Made by a program: the position numbers and the translations under genes | NCBI RefSeq assembly: GCF_003013695.1 | Contig: NZ_CP027792.1 | Coordinates: 2,624,501-2,688,500 of the forward strand | Origin: Pulveribacter suum | GTDB lineage: Bacteria > Pseudomonadota > Gammaproteobacteria > Burkholderiales > Burkholderiaceae_C | Direction of reading: 5' to 3' | DNA length: 64,000 nt | The notes under the pieces: generated by a model | Database searches by the model: none | What the model saw: only the letters and a program-made list of their open reading frames with translations | What the model was told of the DNA's origin: nothing | In this document: positions 1 to 9,823 of the stretch, in pieces | Numbering within the stretch: position 1 is the first letter of the stretch | Layout: every line of letters starts with the position of its first letter

Positions 1-159
1 CCGCTGCGCGACCTGCGGCGCATAGAACCAGGGGTAGAAAAAGCCGTAGAGCACCGGCGCGCCCAGCAGCAGCAGGGCAGCGCCCTGGTCACGCAGCAGC
101 TGCGCCAGCGCGGCCAGCCACAGGCGCACGAAGCCTTCCTCGCGTGCAGGCGCGGCCAT
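1..159 (-). CDS. ABC-2 type transporter permease, N-terminal part (runs off left edge)
   Basis: Only the first 53 codons are present; the gene continues beyond base 1. The ATG at 159 follows the stop of the upstream permease gene by 2 bases, so the two are co-transcribed. The visible protein has a short cytoplasmic start, a hydrophobic stretch around residues 25-45 (LLLLGAPVLYGFFYPW) and then YAPQVAQR, the usual opening of YhhJ/YbhR-type ABC-2 permeases that pump drugs or other substrates across the inner membrane. It is probably the second permease of a heterodimer with the next gene. The substrate cannot be read from the sequence. Confidence 0.75.
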   Translation of the reverse strand, partial: MAAPAREEGFVRLWLAALAQLLRDQGAALLLLGAPVLYGFFYPWFYAPQVAQR

Positions 160-161
160 CA

Positions 162-1343
162 CTAGCGGGCCCCCCAACGCTGCGGCAGCCGCCGCGCGCG
201 CGCCAGGCCGGCGCTGGCCAGCGCCAGCAGCACCAGGGTGGCCAGCAGCAGGCCGGCCACCACCGGCAGGCTTTGCGCCACGGGTGCGCCCATCTGCCAC
301 TGTTGCAATTGCAGGCGCGCGTAGTGGGTGTAGGGCATGGCCTCGGCCCAGGTGCGCGCCCCGCCGCTCATGGCCAGCAGCGGAAAGCCCACGCCGCTGA
401 ACGCAAAGGCCGGCGCCGACAAAAGGCCCGCTCCCGACATCGCCTTGCGCAGCGACAGCGTGATGCCCGCCAGCGCCGCGCCGGCCGCCAGGCTCACCGC
501 TACCAGCGCCGCCAGTGCGCAGGCGATCCAGGGCAGCGACCCCGCCACCGCCCAGCCGCGCAGCTGCGACAGGTAGACCAGGCCCGCCAGCGCGCTGCCC
601 CACAGCAGCACCATCGGAATGGCCAGCTTGCCCAGCAGCGCCGCCAGTACGCCCCCCGCCCCGCCAACGCGCTCCAGCCACTGGCCCAGCGTGCGGTCGC
701 GCAGTTCGCGCCCGACCGACCAGGCGCCCGCCGTCATGGCCAGGATGTGCACCAGCGCCGGCACCAGCGTGGTCGCCAGGAACTGCTCGTAGTTGGTGGA
801 CACGTTGAACAGCGCCACCAGCTGGGTGCGGATGGGCTCGAGGCGCACCGCCAGGACCTGCGCCGGCGTGCCGCGCTTGGCGGCGGCCTGCATCTGCACG
901 CCCGCCGACAGCGTGCCCACCACCTGGCGCACGTCGCGCTGCACCAGGCTGGACGCGGTGGCCAGCTGCGCGTTGTGCAAGAGCGTGACAGTGGCGCTGG
1001 CGCCGCGCTTCACGTCGTGCGTGAAGCCGGGCGGGATGTGCACCACGCCATAGACCTGCATGCGCTGCAGCAGCGCCTGCGCCTCGCCGCGGTTCAGCGC
1101 CTCGGCCTGCACGCGCAGGCCAGGCGTGGCATCCAGCATGCGCACCAGCTGGCGCGCCAGGGGCGAGCCGCCGTCCTCGTTCCACACCGCAATCGGCAAT
1201 CGCAGCGGCTGTCCGGCAGAAAAAATCCAGCACATCAGCGCGATGGCCAGCAGCGGCACCCAGCTGACCATGGCCCAGTCGCGCGGGCGGGCGCGCAGCA
1301 GGCGCCACTCGCGCCGCAGGCTGGCCGCAAAGGCAGCGCTCAC
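162..1343 (-). CDS. ABC-2 type transporter permease
   Basis: A 393-residue inner-membrane protein with the ABC-2 permease layout: one N-terminal membrane segment (about residues 24-42), a large periplasmic domain (about 45-190), then about five membrane segments in the C-terminal half (about 190-380). The length fits the YhhJ/YbhS/YbhR exporter permeases. Its ATG overlaps the stop of the HlyD-type gene by 4 bases, so translation is probably coupled. With the TolC-type channel, the adaptor and the second permease it forms an envelope-spanning exporter. No ATP-binding subunit is seen upstream; it would have to lie past the left edge. Substrate unknown. Confidence 0.85.
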   Translation of the reverse strand: MSAAFAASLRREWRLLRARPRDWAMVSWVPLLAIALMCWIFSAGQPLRLPIAVWNEDGGSPLARQLVRMLDATPGLRVQAEALNRGEAQALLQRMQVYGVVHIPPGFTHDVKRGASATVTLLHNAQLATASSLVQRDVRQVVGTLSAGVQMQAAAKRGTPAQVLAVRLEPIRTQLVALFNVSTNYEQFLATTLVPALVHILAMTAGAWSVGRELRDRTLGQWLERVGGAGGVLAALLGKLAIPMVLLWGSALAGLVYLSQLRGWAVAGSLPWIACALAALVAVSLAAGAALAGITLSLRKAMSGAGLLSAPAFAFSGVGFPLLAMSGGARTWAEAMPYTHYARLQLQQWQMGAPVAQSLPVVAGLLLATLVLLALASAGLARARRLPQRWGAR

Positions 1344-2422
1344 ACGCCGCCCTCGATCACCACGCTCATGCCTGGACGGGCGCCCTCGATGGGCGCCGTG
1401 GGCCGCGCCCGCACTTCGAACGTGCGGGCGTCAAAACCCTGGCTGCCGCGCGTGGTGCGCCAGGTGGCAAAGTCGGGCAGCACGGCCTGCCAGTACACCT
1501 CGAACTCGGCCGTGCGCCCCTGCAGCGCCGGCAGGCGGCCGGTGAAGCGCGTCCCCTGGGCAAAGCGCGCCAGCTGGTCCTCGCGCACGTTCAACACCAG
1601 CCACTGGTCCGCCAGATCGACCACGGTGACCACGGCCACGCCTTGGGGCGAGAGCTCGCCCTCGCGCGCCAGCACCTTGGCCACCTCGCCGGCCACCGGG
1701 CTGCGCAGCTGCGTCTCGGCCTGCGCCGCCTCCACTTCGGCGATGGCGCCGGCGGCGCGGCGCGTCTGCGCGTCGGCTGCCGCCTTGTCCTCGCTGCGCG
1801 CGCCGCTGGCGGCCAGCTGGTACTGGGCGCGCGCGGCATCGGCCTGGGCCTGGGCGGCGCGGGCGTTGGTCTGCGCCTCGTCGCGCTTTTGCGCAGACAC
1901 CAGCCCCTGCGCGTACAGGCTTTGCACGCGCTGCCAGGAGGTCTGCGCCAGCTCGGCCGCGGCCTGGGCGCGTTGCCAGGCCAGCCGCGCCATCTGCACC
2001 TCCTCGGGCCGGGCGCCGCGCTCGGCCTTGTCGGCCACGGCCTGCGCGGCGTCGCGCGCGGCCTCGGCCTGGGCCAGCTTGGCGCGCACCTCGGGGCTGT
2101 CCAGCTCGACCAGCAGGTCGCCAGCCTTGATCTGCTGGCCCTCGCGCACGTGGACCTTAGCGATGCGCGCCGGCACCTTGCCGGCCACGTCGGTCTCGCG
2201 CGCCTCCATCTGGCCCTGGAAGTAAGCGGCCGGCGGCTGCGCCGCGCGCCAAAAACCCCAGACGACGAAAGCCAGCACGGCCAGGCCGATGAGCACGAAG
2301 CCCCACGGCACGCGGCGGCGGGGCTGGGGGACGGCGGCAGCTTGCGTGGGCGCTGGCGGCGCTGCAGCGGCTGGCGGAGGCGGCGGAGGCGGAGGTGGTG
2401 GGTTCTGCTCGGGATCGGTCAT
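1340..2422 (-). CDS. HlyD-family membrane fusion (periplasmic adaptor) protein
   Basis: A 360-residue adaptor that would link the ABC permeases to the outer-membrane channel. After a run of ten prolines (residues 8-17) and a Pro/Ala-rich stretch comes one membrane anchor (about 38-58). Then follow the first half of a lipoyl/barrel-sandwich domain (GKVPARIAKVHVREGQQIKAGDLLVELDS), a long Ala/Gln-rich coiled coil (about 110-220) and a beta-barrel region. The ATG at 2422 was chosen over an upstream in-frame ATG because it overlaps the TolC-type stop by 4 bases and the extra upstream sequence looks like an out-of-frame shadow. The polyproline tract is unusually long for this family. Confidence 0.88.
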   Translation of the reverse strand: MTDPEQNPPPPPPPPPPAAAAPPAPTQAAAVPQPRRRVPWGFVLIGLAVLAFVVWGFWRAAQPPAAYFQGQMEARETDVAGKVPARIAKVHVREGQQIKAGDLLVELDSPEVRAKLAQAEAARDAAQAVADKAERGARPEEVQMARLAWQRAQAAAELAQTSWQRVQSLYAQGLVSAQKRDEAQTNARAAQAQADAARAQYQLAASGARSEDKAAADAQTRRAAGAIAEVEAAQAETQLRSPVAGEVAKVLAREGELSPQGVAVVTVVDLADQWLVLNVREDQLARFAQGTRFTGRLPALQGRTAEFEVYWQAVLPDFATWRTTRGSQGFDARTFEVRARPTAPIEGARPGMSVVIEGGV

Positions 2423-3864
2423 GGGGCGTCGGGGGTGATCTGGATGTCGGCCTGGGCCATGTGCTGCTCGAACTGCGCGCCCTGGCCGGTGCTCTCCAGC
2501 AGCGCGGCCAGGGCCTGCACGTACTGGTGGGCGGTCTGGGCGCGCTCGGTCTGCACCTTGGCCAGATTGAGTTCGGCGTCGATCAGCTCCAGCGCCGTGC
2601 CGGTGCCGGCCGCCAGGGCCGCGCGGCGCAGGCGCAGCAGTTCGCGCGCCAGGTCGTCCTGGGCCTGCTGGGCCAGGTACTGGGTGCGCGCGTGCTCCAC
2701 GGCCAGCCAGTTCTTCTCGACCAGCAGGGCGATGTCTTCGCGCGCCTGCTGCTCGGTCAGGTCGGCCTGGTCGATCTTGGCCTGCGTGGCGGCGGCCAGC
2801 TGGTTGCGGTCGATGCTGTCCCACAGGGTGTAGCGCACGGCCACGCCGGCCACCCAGTTGGGCCGGCCGTGGGTGGCCAGCTCGTGCATGCCAAAGCCCA
2901 ACACCTGCGGGCGGCGCAGGGCTTCCTGCGCATCGTGCAGCGCACCCGCCTGGCGGCGCTTGGCCTGCACCTTGGCCAAGCCCGGATGGTGCGCCCAGGC
3001 GGCGTCGATGAAGCGCGGCAGGGGCGCCAGGGGCCGGCTGTCCACGAACAAGGCATTGCTGGGCCGCACGGCAGCGCTCGCCTTCACGGTGCGCGCCAGC
3101 GCCGCGGCGGCCAGAGCGGCTTCATCGCCGGCCTTGCGCGCCTGCTGCTCGGCGTCGGCCAGCGCGGCGCGCGCCTGCAGGCGCTCCAGCTCGGAGATCA
3201 CGCCGGCCGCCAGCATGCGGTCGGCCGCGTCGGCGTGCTCGCGCACCCCCGCCAGCGCGCGCTGGCGCAGCTGGGCGGCGCGCGCCGCCAGCTGGGCGCC
3301 GAAGTAGCGCTGCGCCAGCAGCGTCTGCTGGCTGAGCGTGGTTGAGGCGGCGTCGGCTTCGGCCTCGTCGGTCATGGCGTCCAGCTCGCCGCGCACGGCG
3401 TCGGCTAGCCCGCCCAGGTAGAGGGGCCACAGGAGCGAGGCGCTGGCCGAGGCGCGGTTGCCCTCGCGGTGCAGGCTCACGCTGGAGGGGATGGGCGGCA
3501 GCTGGCCCACGGCAGCGCCGACTGCGCCGCCGAGGGCAGGCGGCAGCAGGCCGACGATGTCCGAGAGCGACTGGCGCGCTGGGTCCAGGCGGATGTCGGC
3601 GCTGGCCGAGTAGTGGTAGGCCATGCCGGTGAGCGCCACGGACGGCCCGCCCAGGCCCTGCATGGCCTGGCGGCGCAGGCGCGCGCTCTCCACCTCGCGG
3701 GCGGAAGCCGCCAGGCGGTCGGAGCGGGTGAGCAGCAGCTGCCCTGCCTGCGCATAGCTGAGCGGCTGCGGCGCGGTCTGGGCATGGGCCGCCGTGCCCA
3801 GGCACAGGGCCAGCACCGCGGCTGTGCGAGAAAAGGACGGAAAGGGCACGATCGGCACGGGCAA
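2419..3864 (-). CDS. TolC-type outer membrane efflux protein
   Basis: About 481 residues with a cleavable signal peptide (hydrophobic core AAVLALCLG, likely cut after AHA) and two Ala/Leu/Gln-rich helical repeats typical of the outer membrane efflux protein family, which form the trimeric channel. It is the first gene of the leftward export operon and overlaps the adaptor gene by 4 bases. The start is uncertain: a TTG at 3864 and GTGs at 3858 and 3849 all precede the signal peptide and none has a clear Shine-Dalgarno sequence. An in-frame ATG at 4128 is rejected because it would run back across the divergent valS promoter region. Confidence 0.85.
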   Translation of the reverse strand: MPVPIVPFPSFSRTAAVLALCLGTAAHAQTAPQPLSYAQAGQLLLTRSDRLAASAREVESARLRRQAMQGLGGPSVALTGMAYHYSASADIRLDPARQSLSDIVGLLPPALGGAVGAAVGQLPPIPSSVSLHREGNRASASASLLWPLYLGGLADAVRGELDAMTDEAEADAASTTLSQQTLLAQRYFGAQLAARAAQLRQRALAGVREHADAADRMLAAGVISELERLQARAALADAEQQARKAGDEAALAAAALARTVKASAAVRPSNALFVDSRPLAPLPRFIDAAWAHHPGLAKVQAKRRQAGALHDAQEALRRPQVLGFGMHELATHGRPNWVAGVAVRYTLWDSIDRNQLAAATQAKIDQADLTEQQAREDIALLVEKNWLAVEHARTQYLAQQAQDDLARELLRLRRAALAAGTGTALELIDAELNLAKVQTERAQTAHQYVQALAALLESTGQGAQFEQHMAQADIQITPDAP

Positions 3865-3974
3865 TCGGTCTGAAGCTGGATAAGCGCCGCATTGTGCCGG
3901 CGCCAGGCGCCGTCTGCCACCCCACGGCGTTGTGCGTGCAACAGGCCCCTGGCGGCCGTCGCCACAGCGCAGGA

Positions 3975-4002
3975 AGCTATCAAAATAGGAGCGACAGCGC
4001 TG
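3975..4002. repeat. Family A repeat, half copy
   Basis: AGCTATCAAAATAGGAGC followed by GACAGCGCT matches one arm of the dispersed inverted repeat described in the findings. The second arm is not obvious. It lies between the divergent TolC-type and valS genes. Confidence 0.55.
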
Positions 4003-4041
4003 CGAATAAAATGCCGACCATCTCCGATTCACCCACTGCCC

Positions 4042-4071
4042 GCAAGCGGCATCCCCCGGGATGCCGTTTTT
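4042..4071 (+). terminator. Intrinsic-terminator-like hairpin in the valS leader (possible attenuator)
   Basis: A perfect GC-rich stem (CGGCATCCC / GGGATGCCG, with CC between the arms) is followed at once by TTTTT, ending about 8 bases before the valS ATG at 4079. No gene on this strand ends just upstream, so the hairpin sits in the valS leader. It overlaps a 23-codon open frame (ATG 4011, stop 4080-4082) whose stop overlaps the valS start. Attenuation of valS is plausible but inferred. Confidence 0.55.
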
Positions 4072-4078
4072 CATTGCC

Positions 4079-6946
4079 ATGAGCGACTCCCACACCCCGC
4101 AGCAACCCGGCCTTGCCAGCCTGTCCAAGTCTTTCGAGCCCGCCGCGCTGGAGGCGCACTGGGGGCCGGAGTGGGAGCGGCGCGGCTACGGCCGGGCCGG
4201 TGTGCGCGGCACCGGCCAGCCTCATGCGGACCAGCCGTCGTTTGCCATCCAGCTGCCACCGCCCAACGTGACGGGCACGCTGCACATGGGCCACGCCTTC
4301 AACCAGACCATCATGGACAGCCTGACGCGGTATCACCGCATGCTGGGCCACAACACGGTCTGGGTGCCGGGCACGGACCATGCCGGCATCGCCACGCAGA
4401 TCGTGGTGGAGCGCCAGCTGCAGGCCGAAGGCAAGAGCCGCCACGACCTGGGCCGCCCCCAATTTATCGCCAAGGTCTGGGAGTGGAAGGAGCAGTCGGG
4501 CAACACCATCACCACGCAGATGCGCCGCATGGGCGACAGCGTGGACTGGAGCCGCGAGTACTTCACCATGGACGACAAGCTGTCCAAGGTGGTCACCGAG
4601 ACCTTCGTGCGCCTGTACCGGCAGGGCCTGATCTACCGCGGCAAGCGGCTGGTCAACTGGGACCCGGTGCTGCAGTCCGCGGTCTCCGACCTGGAGGTGG
4701 AAAATGAGGAGCGCGACGGCTCGCTCTGGCACATCGCCTATCCGCTGTCCGACGGTTCGGGCCAGCTGGTGGTGGCCACCACCCGGCCCGAGACCATGCT
4801 GGGCGACGTGGCCGTTATGGTGCATCCCGAGGACGAGCGCTACGCGCACCTGATCGGCCAGACCGTGACGCTGCCGCTGGTCGGCCGCCAGATCCCCATC
4901 ATTGCCGACGACTACGTGGACCGCGCGTTCGGCACCGGCGTGGTCAAGGTGACCCCCGCGCACGACAACAACGACTACGCCGTGGGCCAGCGCCACGGCC
5001 TGCCTTTGGAGGTGGTGCTGACCCTGGCCGCGACCATCAGCGACAACGCGCCCGAGCCGTACCGCGGCCTGGACCGCTTCGCCGCCCGCAAGGCCATCGT
5101 GGCTGACCTGGACGCGCAAGGCCTGCTGGTCGAGACGAAAAAGCACAAGCTGATGGTGCCGGTGTGCACCCGCACCGGGCAGATCATCGAGCCCATGCTG
5201 ACCGACCAGTGGTTCGTCGCCATGTCCAAGGTTGGCGAAGGCGACGCTACGGGCAAGTCCATCGCCCAAAAGGCCATCGACGCCGTGGCCAGCGGCCAGG
5301 TGAAGTTCGTGCCCGAGAACTGGGTCAACACCTACAACCAGTGGATGAACAACATCCAGGACTGGTGCATCTCGCGCCAGCTGTGGTGGGGCCACCAGAT
5401 CCCCGCGTGGTACGACGAGGCCGGCAACGTCTATGTGGCGGCGAGCGAGGCCGAGGCGCAGGCCCAGGCCGGCGCGGGCGCACAACTCACGCGCGATGCC
5501 GACGTGCTGGACACCTGGTATTCATCCGCTCTGGTGCCGTTCTCGACCATGGGCTGGCCTCATCAATCCGATGACGCGGCCGACGACTACCACCTGTACC
5601 TGCCCTCCTCGGTGCTGGTCACCGGCTACGACATCATCTTCTTCTGGGTGGCCCGGATGATCATGATGACCACGCACTTCACCGGCCGCGTGCCCTTCCG
5701 GCACGTGTACATCCACGGCCTGGTGCGCGACGCGCAGGGCAAGAAGATGAGCAAGTCCGAGGGCAACGTGCTCGACCCGGTGGACCTGATCGACGGCATC
5801 GCGCTGGAGCCCTTGCTGGACAAGCGCGCCACCGGCCTGCGCCGCCCCGAGACCGCGCCGAAGGTGCGCAAGGCCACGCAGGCGGAGTTTCCTCTGGGCA
5901 TCCCCGCCTACGGCGCCGATGCGCTGCGCTTCACCTTTGCGGCGCTGGCGTCCCTGGGCCGCTCCATCAACTTCGACAGCAAGCGCTGCGAGGGCTACCG
6001 CAACTTCTGCAACAAGCTCTGGAACGCCAGCCGCTTCGTGCTGATGAACTGCGAGGGCTATGACTGCGGCCTGGACAACGCGCAGGGCTGCACCGAGGCG
6101 TACCTGCATTTCAGCCAGAGCGATCGCTGGATCGTCTCGCAGCTGCAAAAGGTGGAGGCCGAGGTCGCCAAGGGCTTTGCCGACTACCGCCTGGACAACG
6201 TCGCCAACGCCCTCTACGACTTCGTCTGGAACGAGTTCTGCGACTGGTACCTGGAGATCGCCAAGGTGCAGATCCAGACCGGCGACGCAGCGCAGCAGCG
6301 CGCCACGCGCCGCACGCTGATCCGCGTGCTCGAAGCCATCCTGCGCCTGGCGCACCCCATCATTCCCTTCGTGACCGAGGAGCTGTGGCAAAAGGTCGCG
6401 CCGGTGGCCGGCATCCAGGGCGAGTCGGTGGCGGTGGCTCCGTACCCGCAGGCGCAGCCGGCCAAGATCGACGAGGCCGCCATCGCCCACGTGGAGCGCA
6501 TCAAGCAGGTGGTGGACGCCTGCCGCACGTTGCGCGGCGAGATGGGCGTGTCGCCCGCACAGCGCCTGCCGCTGCTGGTGGCGGGCGACGCGGCCTTCAT
6601 GCGGGAGATCGCGCCGGTGCTGCAAAACCTGGCCAAGCTATCCGAAGTCCAGGTGTTCGACGACGAGGCCGCCTGGGGCCAGGCCGCCCAGGCCGCGCCG
6701 GTGGCGGTGGTGGGCGATGCGCGCCTGGCGCTGTTCGTCGAGATCGACGTAGCCGCCGAGCGCGCCCGCCTGGGCAAGGAAGCCGCGCGGCTGGAGGCCG
6801 AGATCGCCAAGGCCGGCGCCAAGCTGGCCAACGAGGCCTTCGTCGCCAAGGCCCCGCCGGCCGTCATCGCGCAGGAAAAGCAGCGCGTGTCGGACTACGG
6901 CGCAACCTTGGCGCGGCTGCGCGAACAGCTGGCAAGGCTGGGCTAA
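4079..6946 (+). CDS. valS: Valine--tRNA ligase
   Basis: A class Ia aminoacyl-tRNA synthetase of 955 residues that charges tRNA-Val in the cytoplasm. The HIGH-type signature is HMGH at residues 69-72 and KMSKS is at 556-560. Between them lies the large CP1 editing domain, after them the anticodon-binding domain, and the C-terminus ends in the charged coiled-coil arm typical of ValRS (about 890-950). Length agrees with the E. coli enzyme (951). I chose ATG 4079 (MSDSHT) over ATG 4061 because the latter lies inside the leader hairpin. A strong terminator follows the gene. Confidence 0.97.
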   Translation: MSDSHTPQQPGLASLSKSFEPAALEAHWGPEWERRGYGRAGVRGTGQPHADQPSFAIQLPPPNVTGTLHMGHAFNQTIMDSLTRYHRMLGHNTVWVPGTDHAGIATQIVVERQLQAEGKSRHDLGRPQFIAKVWEWKEQSGNTITTQMRRMGDSVDWSREYFTMDDKLSKVVTETFVRLYRQGLIYRGKRLVNWDPVLQSAVSDLEVENEERDGSLWHIAYPLSDGSGQLVVATTRPETMLGDVAVMVHPEDERYAHLIGQTVTLPLVGRQIPIIADDYVDRAFGTGVVKVTPAHDNNDYAVGQRHGLPLEVVLTLAATISDNAPEPYRGLDRFAARKAIVADLDAQGLLVETKKHKLMVPVCTRTGQIIEPMLTDQWFVAMSKVGEGDATGKSIAQKAIDAVASGQVKFVPENWVNTYNQWMNNIQDWCISRQLWWGHQIPAWYDEAGNVYVAASEAEAQAQAGAGAQLTRDADVLDTWYSSALVPFSTMGWPHQSDDAADDYHLYLPSSVLVTGYDIIFFWVARMIMMTTHFTGRVPFRHVYIHGLVRDAQGKKMSKSEGNVLDPVDLIDGIALEPLLDKRATGLRRPETAPKVRKATQAEFPLGIPAYGADALRFTFAALASLGRSINFDSKRCEGYRNFCNKLWNASRFVLMNCEGYDCGLDNAQGCTEAYLHFSQSDRWIVSQLQKVEAEVAKGFADYRLDNVANALYDFVWNEFCDWYLEIAKVQIQTGDAAQQRATRRTLIRVLEAILRLAHPIIPFVTEELWQKVAPVAGIQGESVAVAPYPQAQPAKIDEAAIAHVERIKQVVDACRTLRGEMGVSPAQRLPLLVAGDAAFMREIAPVLQNLAKLSEVQVFDDEAAWGQAAQAAPVAVVGDARLALFVEIDVAAERARLGKEAARLEAEIAKAGAKLANEAFVAKAPPAVIAQEKQRVSDYGATLARLREQLARLG

Positions 6947-6961
6947 CATCCTTTGCTGACC

Positions 6962-7005
6962 GCGGGCCGGGCTGCCTTTTTCCGTGAGGCGCCCGGCCCG
7001 CTTTT
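6962..7005 (+). terminator. Intrinsic terminator after valS
   Basis: An 11-bp perfect stem, GCGGGCCGGGC (6962-6972) with GCCCGGCCCGC (6991-7001), is followed by TTTT. It closes the valS transcript just before galU. Confidence 0.8.
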
Positions 7006-7044
7006 CATGTTTTCGCAAGAATCATCTGTCGTGAGGTACCCGTT

Positions 7045-7932
7045 TTGAGCGCCCCCACCCGCATCCGCAAAGCCGTCTTTCCCGTTGCCGGACTTGGCAC
7101 CCGCTTCCTGCCCGCCACCAAGGCCTCTCCGAAGGAGATGCTGCCAGTGGTGGACAAGCCGCTGATCCAGTACGCCGTCGAAGAGGCCTACGAAGCGGGC
7201 ATCCGCGACATGGTGTTCGTCACCGGCCGCAGCAAGCGGGCCATCGAGGACCATTTCGACACCTCCTACGAGCTGGAGAGCGAGCTGGAAGCCGCGGGCA
7301 AGCAGGCCATGCTGGAGTTGGTGCGCAGCGTCAGCCCGGATGACATGAACTGCCTGTTCGTGCGCCAGCCACGCTCGCTGGGTCTGGGGCACGCCGTGCT
7401 CTGCGCCGAGCCGCTGGTGGGCAACGAGGCGTTTGCCGTCATCCTCGCCGACGACCTGATGGTCGGCGTGAACGGCGGCCCCGGCGTCATGGCGCAGATG
7501 ACGGGCGCCTTCAGCAAGCAGGGCCGCTCGCTGATCGCGGTGCAGGAAGTGCCGGCCGACCACACCCGCCGCTACGGCATCGTGCGCGGCGCCAGCGCCG
7601 GCGACTCGCTGCTGCGCGTCGAGGAGATCGTGGAAAAGCCCGCGCCGGAAAAGGCCCCCTCGCGCATGGGCGTGGCCGGGCGCTACGTGCTCACCCCGCG
7701 CATCTTCGAAGAGATCCGCAACCAGCCGCGCGGCGTGGGCGGCGAGATCCAGCTGACCGACGCCATCGCCCGCCTGATGCAGCACGAGGCCGTGTACGCC
7801 TATGAGTACGTGGGCAAGCGCTACGACTGCGGCAGCAAGGAAGGTTTTCTGGAGGCGACGGTGGAGCTGGCCCTGCAGCACCCGCAGGTGGGCGAGTATT
7901 TCCGCGAGTACCTGAAGACGCTGTCGCTCTGA
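7045..7932 (+). CDS. galU: UTP--glucose-1-phosphate uridylyltransferase
   Basis: Makes UDP-glucose from UTP and glucose-1-phosphate for envelope polysaccharides and sugar interconversion. The 295-residue protein has the nucleotidyltransferase signature near the N-terminus ([20 protein letters not shown]) and the GalU-type core ([17 protein letters not shown]), and ends at the usual length. The start is a TTG at 7045 preceded by GAGGT at good spacing; no closer ATG exists. It stands alone after a terminator, and a family A repeat follows its stop. The family assignment is secure. Confidence 0.95.
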   Translation: MSAPTRIRKAVFPVAGLGTRFLPATKASPKEMLPVVDKPLIQYAVEEAYEAGIRDMVFVTGRSKRAIEDHFDTSYELESELEAAGKQAMLELVRSVSPDDMNCLFVRQPRSLGLGHAVLCAEPLVGNEAFAVILADDLMVGVNGGPGVMAQMTGAFSKQGRSLIAVQEVPADHTRRYGIVRGASAGDSLLRVEEIVEKPAPEKAPSRMGVAGRYVLTPRIFEEIRNQPRGVGGEIQLTDAIARLMQHEAVYAYEYVGKRYDCGSKEGFLEATVELALQHPQVGEYFREYLKTLSL

Positions 7933-7986
7933 TTTTGATAGCTTCCCGCGCTTGACTGGCAAGCGCTGGAGGCCGATTTGGCTTGA
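7933..7986. repeat. Family A repeat between galU and tusA
   Basis: GATAGCTTCCCGCGCTTG / CAAGCGCTGGAGGCC arms with loop ACTGG, then an AT-rich tail. It lies between converging genes, where it could terminate both transcripts. Confidence 0.75.
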
Positions 7987-7990
7987 AACC

Positions 7991-8218
7991 TCAGCGCCGG
8001 CGCAGCAGGTGGATGAACTCCGCGCCCTCGCTGCGCTGCTCCACCAGTTCGTTGCCGGTCTGCTTGGCGAACGCCTGGAAGTCGCGCAGCGAGCCCGTGT
8101 CGGTCGCCACCACGCGCAGCAGCTGGCCGCTGGCCATGCCGGCCAGGGCCTTCTTGGCGCGCAGGATGGGCAGCGGGCAGTTCAGCCCGCGCGCGTCCAC
8201 TTCCTGGTCGATCTGCAT
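7991..8218 (-). CDS. tusA: TusA/SirA-family sulfur carrier protein
   Basis: A 75-residue soluble protein with the TusA hallmark near its start, LNCPLPILRAKKAL. The cysteine of the CPxP motif carries a persulfide sulfur, for example toward tRNA 2-thiouridine or molybdenum cofactor synthesis. The beta-alpha-beta-alpha-beta-beta pattern and length match the family. It starts 9 bases after the Nudix gene stop, in the same leftward group as cysM, so sulfur handling is a shared theme. Whether it is true TusA or a paralogue cannot be told from sequence alone. Confidence 0.88.
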   Translation of the reverse strand: MQIDQEVDARGLNCPLPILRAKKALAGMASGQLLRVVATDTGSLRDFQAFAKQTGNELVEQRSEGAEFIHLLRRR

Positions 8219-8227
8219 GTCGTCGTC

Positions 8228-8803
8228 TCAATCCTTGGGTGACGGCGCCGGCGCATCCAGCCCGCGGCGGCGCTCGGCGTTCTCTTCGTCGGTGAAAAAC
8301 ACGGGCTCGTGCCCGCGGGTGCGCAGCCAGTCGGCCAGCGCATAACCGGTGCCGGCCGGCCAGCACTTGAGCTGGTGCAGGTCATAGAAGCGGTGGTCCA
8401 CCAGCTCGGGAGACAGCCGCACCTGGCCCGTGGCCTGCACGTGAAAGGCGATGATGACCTGGTTCATGCGCAGGAACTCATACGCACCCACGAAGTGGAT
8501 GGCGTGCGCGTCCAGGTTGGTCTCTTCCTTGACTTCGCGGGCGATGCCCTCCTGCGGCGACTCGCCCGCTTCCATGAAGCCGGTGATCAGCGCAAACATC
8601 TTGGGCGGCCACAGCGCGTTGCGCGCCAGCAGCACGCGCCCGTCCACCTCGACGATGGCGGCCAGCACCGGCGTGGGGTTGTTCCAGTGGGTAAAGCCGC
8701 AGGCCGGGCAGCGCAGGCGCTCCTTCGGTCCGCCATCCTCCATCTGCACCCTGGGCGCTAGCGCCGTCGCGCAGTGCGGGCAGAAGCGGTATTCGTATTG
8801 CAT
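8228..8803 (-). CDS. Zinc-ribbon Nudix hydrolase (NADH pyrophosphatase-like)
   Basis: A 191-residue protein with an N-terminal zinc ribbon (CPHC at 8-11 and CPAC near 32-35) and a complete Nudix box, GFMEAGESPQEGIAREVKEE plus TNL. Such proteins hydrolyse NDP-X compounds to NMP plus X, often NAD(H) or ADP-ribose. It is shorter than E. coli NudC and I do not see the SQPWPFPxS motif diagnostic of NADH pyrophosphatase, so the substrate is left open. It sits between cysM and tusA, all leftward, with a family A repeat upstream. Confidence 0.85.
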   Translation of the reverse strand: MQYEYRFCPHCATALAPRVQMEDGGPKERLRCPACGFTHWNNPTPVLAAIVEVDGRVLLARNALWPPKMFALITGFMEAGESPQEGIAREVKEETNLDAHAIHFVGAYEFLRMNQVIIAFHVQATGQVRLSPELVDHRFYDLHQLKCWPAGTGYALADWLRTRGHEPVFFTDEENAERRRGLDAPAPSPKD

Positions 8804-8810
8804 GCTGCGT

Positions 8811-8862
8811 TATTGATAGCTGCTTACGCTTGCGGGAAGCGGCTTGCAGGCACTTTTGGCAC
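8811..8862. repeat. Family A repeat between cysM and the Nudix gene
   Basis: TTGATAGCTGCTTACGCTTG followed by a diverged second arm (GAAGCGGCTTGCAGGC) and TTTTGG. It fills the 71-base gap, possibly ending the cysM transcript. Confidence 0.65.
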
Positions 8863-8874
8863 CTGAGACTGCCC

Positions 8875-9780
8875 TCAGACCGGAAAGACGCCGGTGGACA
8901 GGTAGCGGTCGCCCCGGTCGCACACCACGAAGACGATGGTCGCGTTCTGCTCACGCTCGGCGACCTGCTGCGCCACCCAGCAAGCGCCAGCGGCGGAGAT
9001 GCCGCCGAACAGCCCTTCTTCGCGCGCCATGCGCCGTGCCATGTCCTCGGCGTCGTCCTGGCTGACCAGCACCAGCTCGTCCACCCTCTGCGGCTCGTAG
9101 ATCTTGGGCTGGTATTCCTCGGGCCACTTGCGGATGCCGGGGATGCGCGAGCCCTCGGCCGGCTGCGCGCCGACGATGCGCACGCCCGGGTTCTTCTCGC
9201 GCAGGTAGCGCGACACGCCGGTGATGGTGCCGGTGGTGCCCATGGCGCTGACGAAGTGGGTGACGCGCCCGCCGGTCTGCTCCCAGATCTCGGGGCCGGT
9301 GGTCTCGTAGTGAATGCGCGGGTTGTCCGGGTTGGCGAACTGGTCGAGCACCACGCCCTTGCCCTGCCCCACCATCTGCTCGGCCAGGTCACGGGCGTAT
9401 TCCATGCCGCCGCTCTTGGGCGTCAGGATCAGCTCGGCGCCGTAGGCCTTCATGGTCTGCGCACGCTCCACCGACAGGTCCTCGGGCATGATCAGCAGCA
9501 GGCGGTAGCCCTTGACGGCCGCCACCATCGCCAGGGCGATGCCGGTGTTGCCCGACGTTGCCTCGATCAGCGTGTCGCCCGGGCGGATGGCCCCGCGCTC
9601 CTCGGCCCCGCGGATCATGGACAGCGCCGCCCGGTCCTTGACCGAGCCGGCCGGATTGTTGCCCTCCAGCTTGCCCAGCACCACGTTGCCGCGCGCCGCG
9701 TTGGCTTCGGCGCCGATGCGCTGCAAAGCCACGAGCGGGGTGCGGCCGATGGCGTCTTCAATCGTCTGGTAGGTCGTCAT
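8875..9780 (-). CDS. cysM: Cysteine synthase B (O-acetylserine sulfhydrylase)
   Basis: A PLP enzyme of 301 residues that forms cysteine from O-acetylserine and sulfide (or thiosulfate for CysM-type enzymes). The PLP lysine is K48 in [11 protein letters not shown], the phosphate-loop/substrate motif TSGNTG is at 75-80, and a Gly-rich loop (GTTGTITG) lies near 180. The FFGGIS-type C-terminal motif ([10 protein letters not shown]) and overall sequence favour CysM over CysK. The ATG at 9780 is just upstream of the divergent tRNA-Leu gene. Confidence 0.93.
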   Translation of the reverse strand: MTTYQTIEDAIGRTPLVALQRIGAEANAARGNVVLGKLEGNNPAGSVKDRAALSMIRGAEERGAIRPGDTLIEATSGNTGIALAMVAAVKGYRLLLIMPEDLSVERAQTMKAYGAELILTPKSGGMEYARDLAEQMVGQGKGVVLDQFANPDNPRIHYETTGPEIWEQTGGRVTHFVSAMGTTGTITGVSRYLREKNPGVRIVGAQPAEGSRIPGIRKWPEEYQPKIYEPQRVDELVLVSQDDAEDMARRMAREEGLFGGISAAGACWVAQQVAEREQNATIVFVVCDRGDRYLSTGVFPV

Positions 9781-9823
9781 ACGACACTACTGTGCCATAA
9801 TTTGCGACTTCGTTTTTGCGCCT

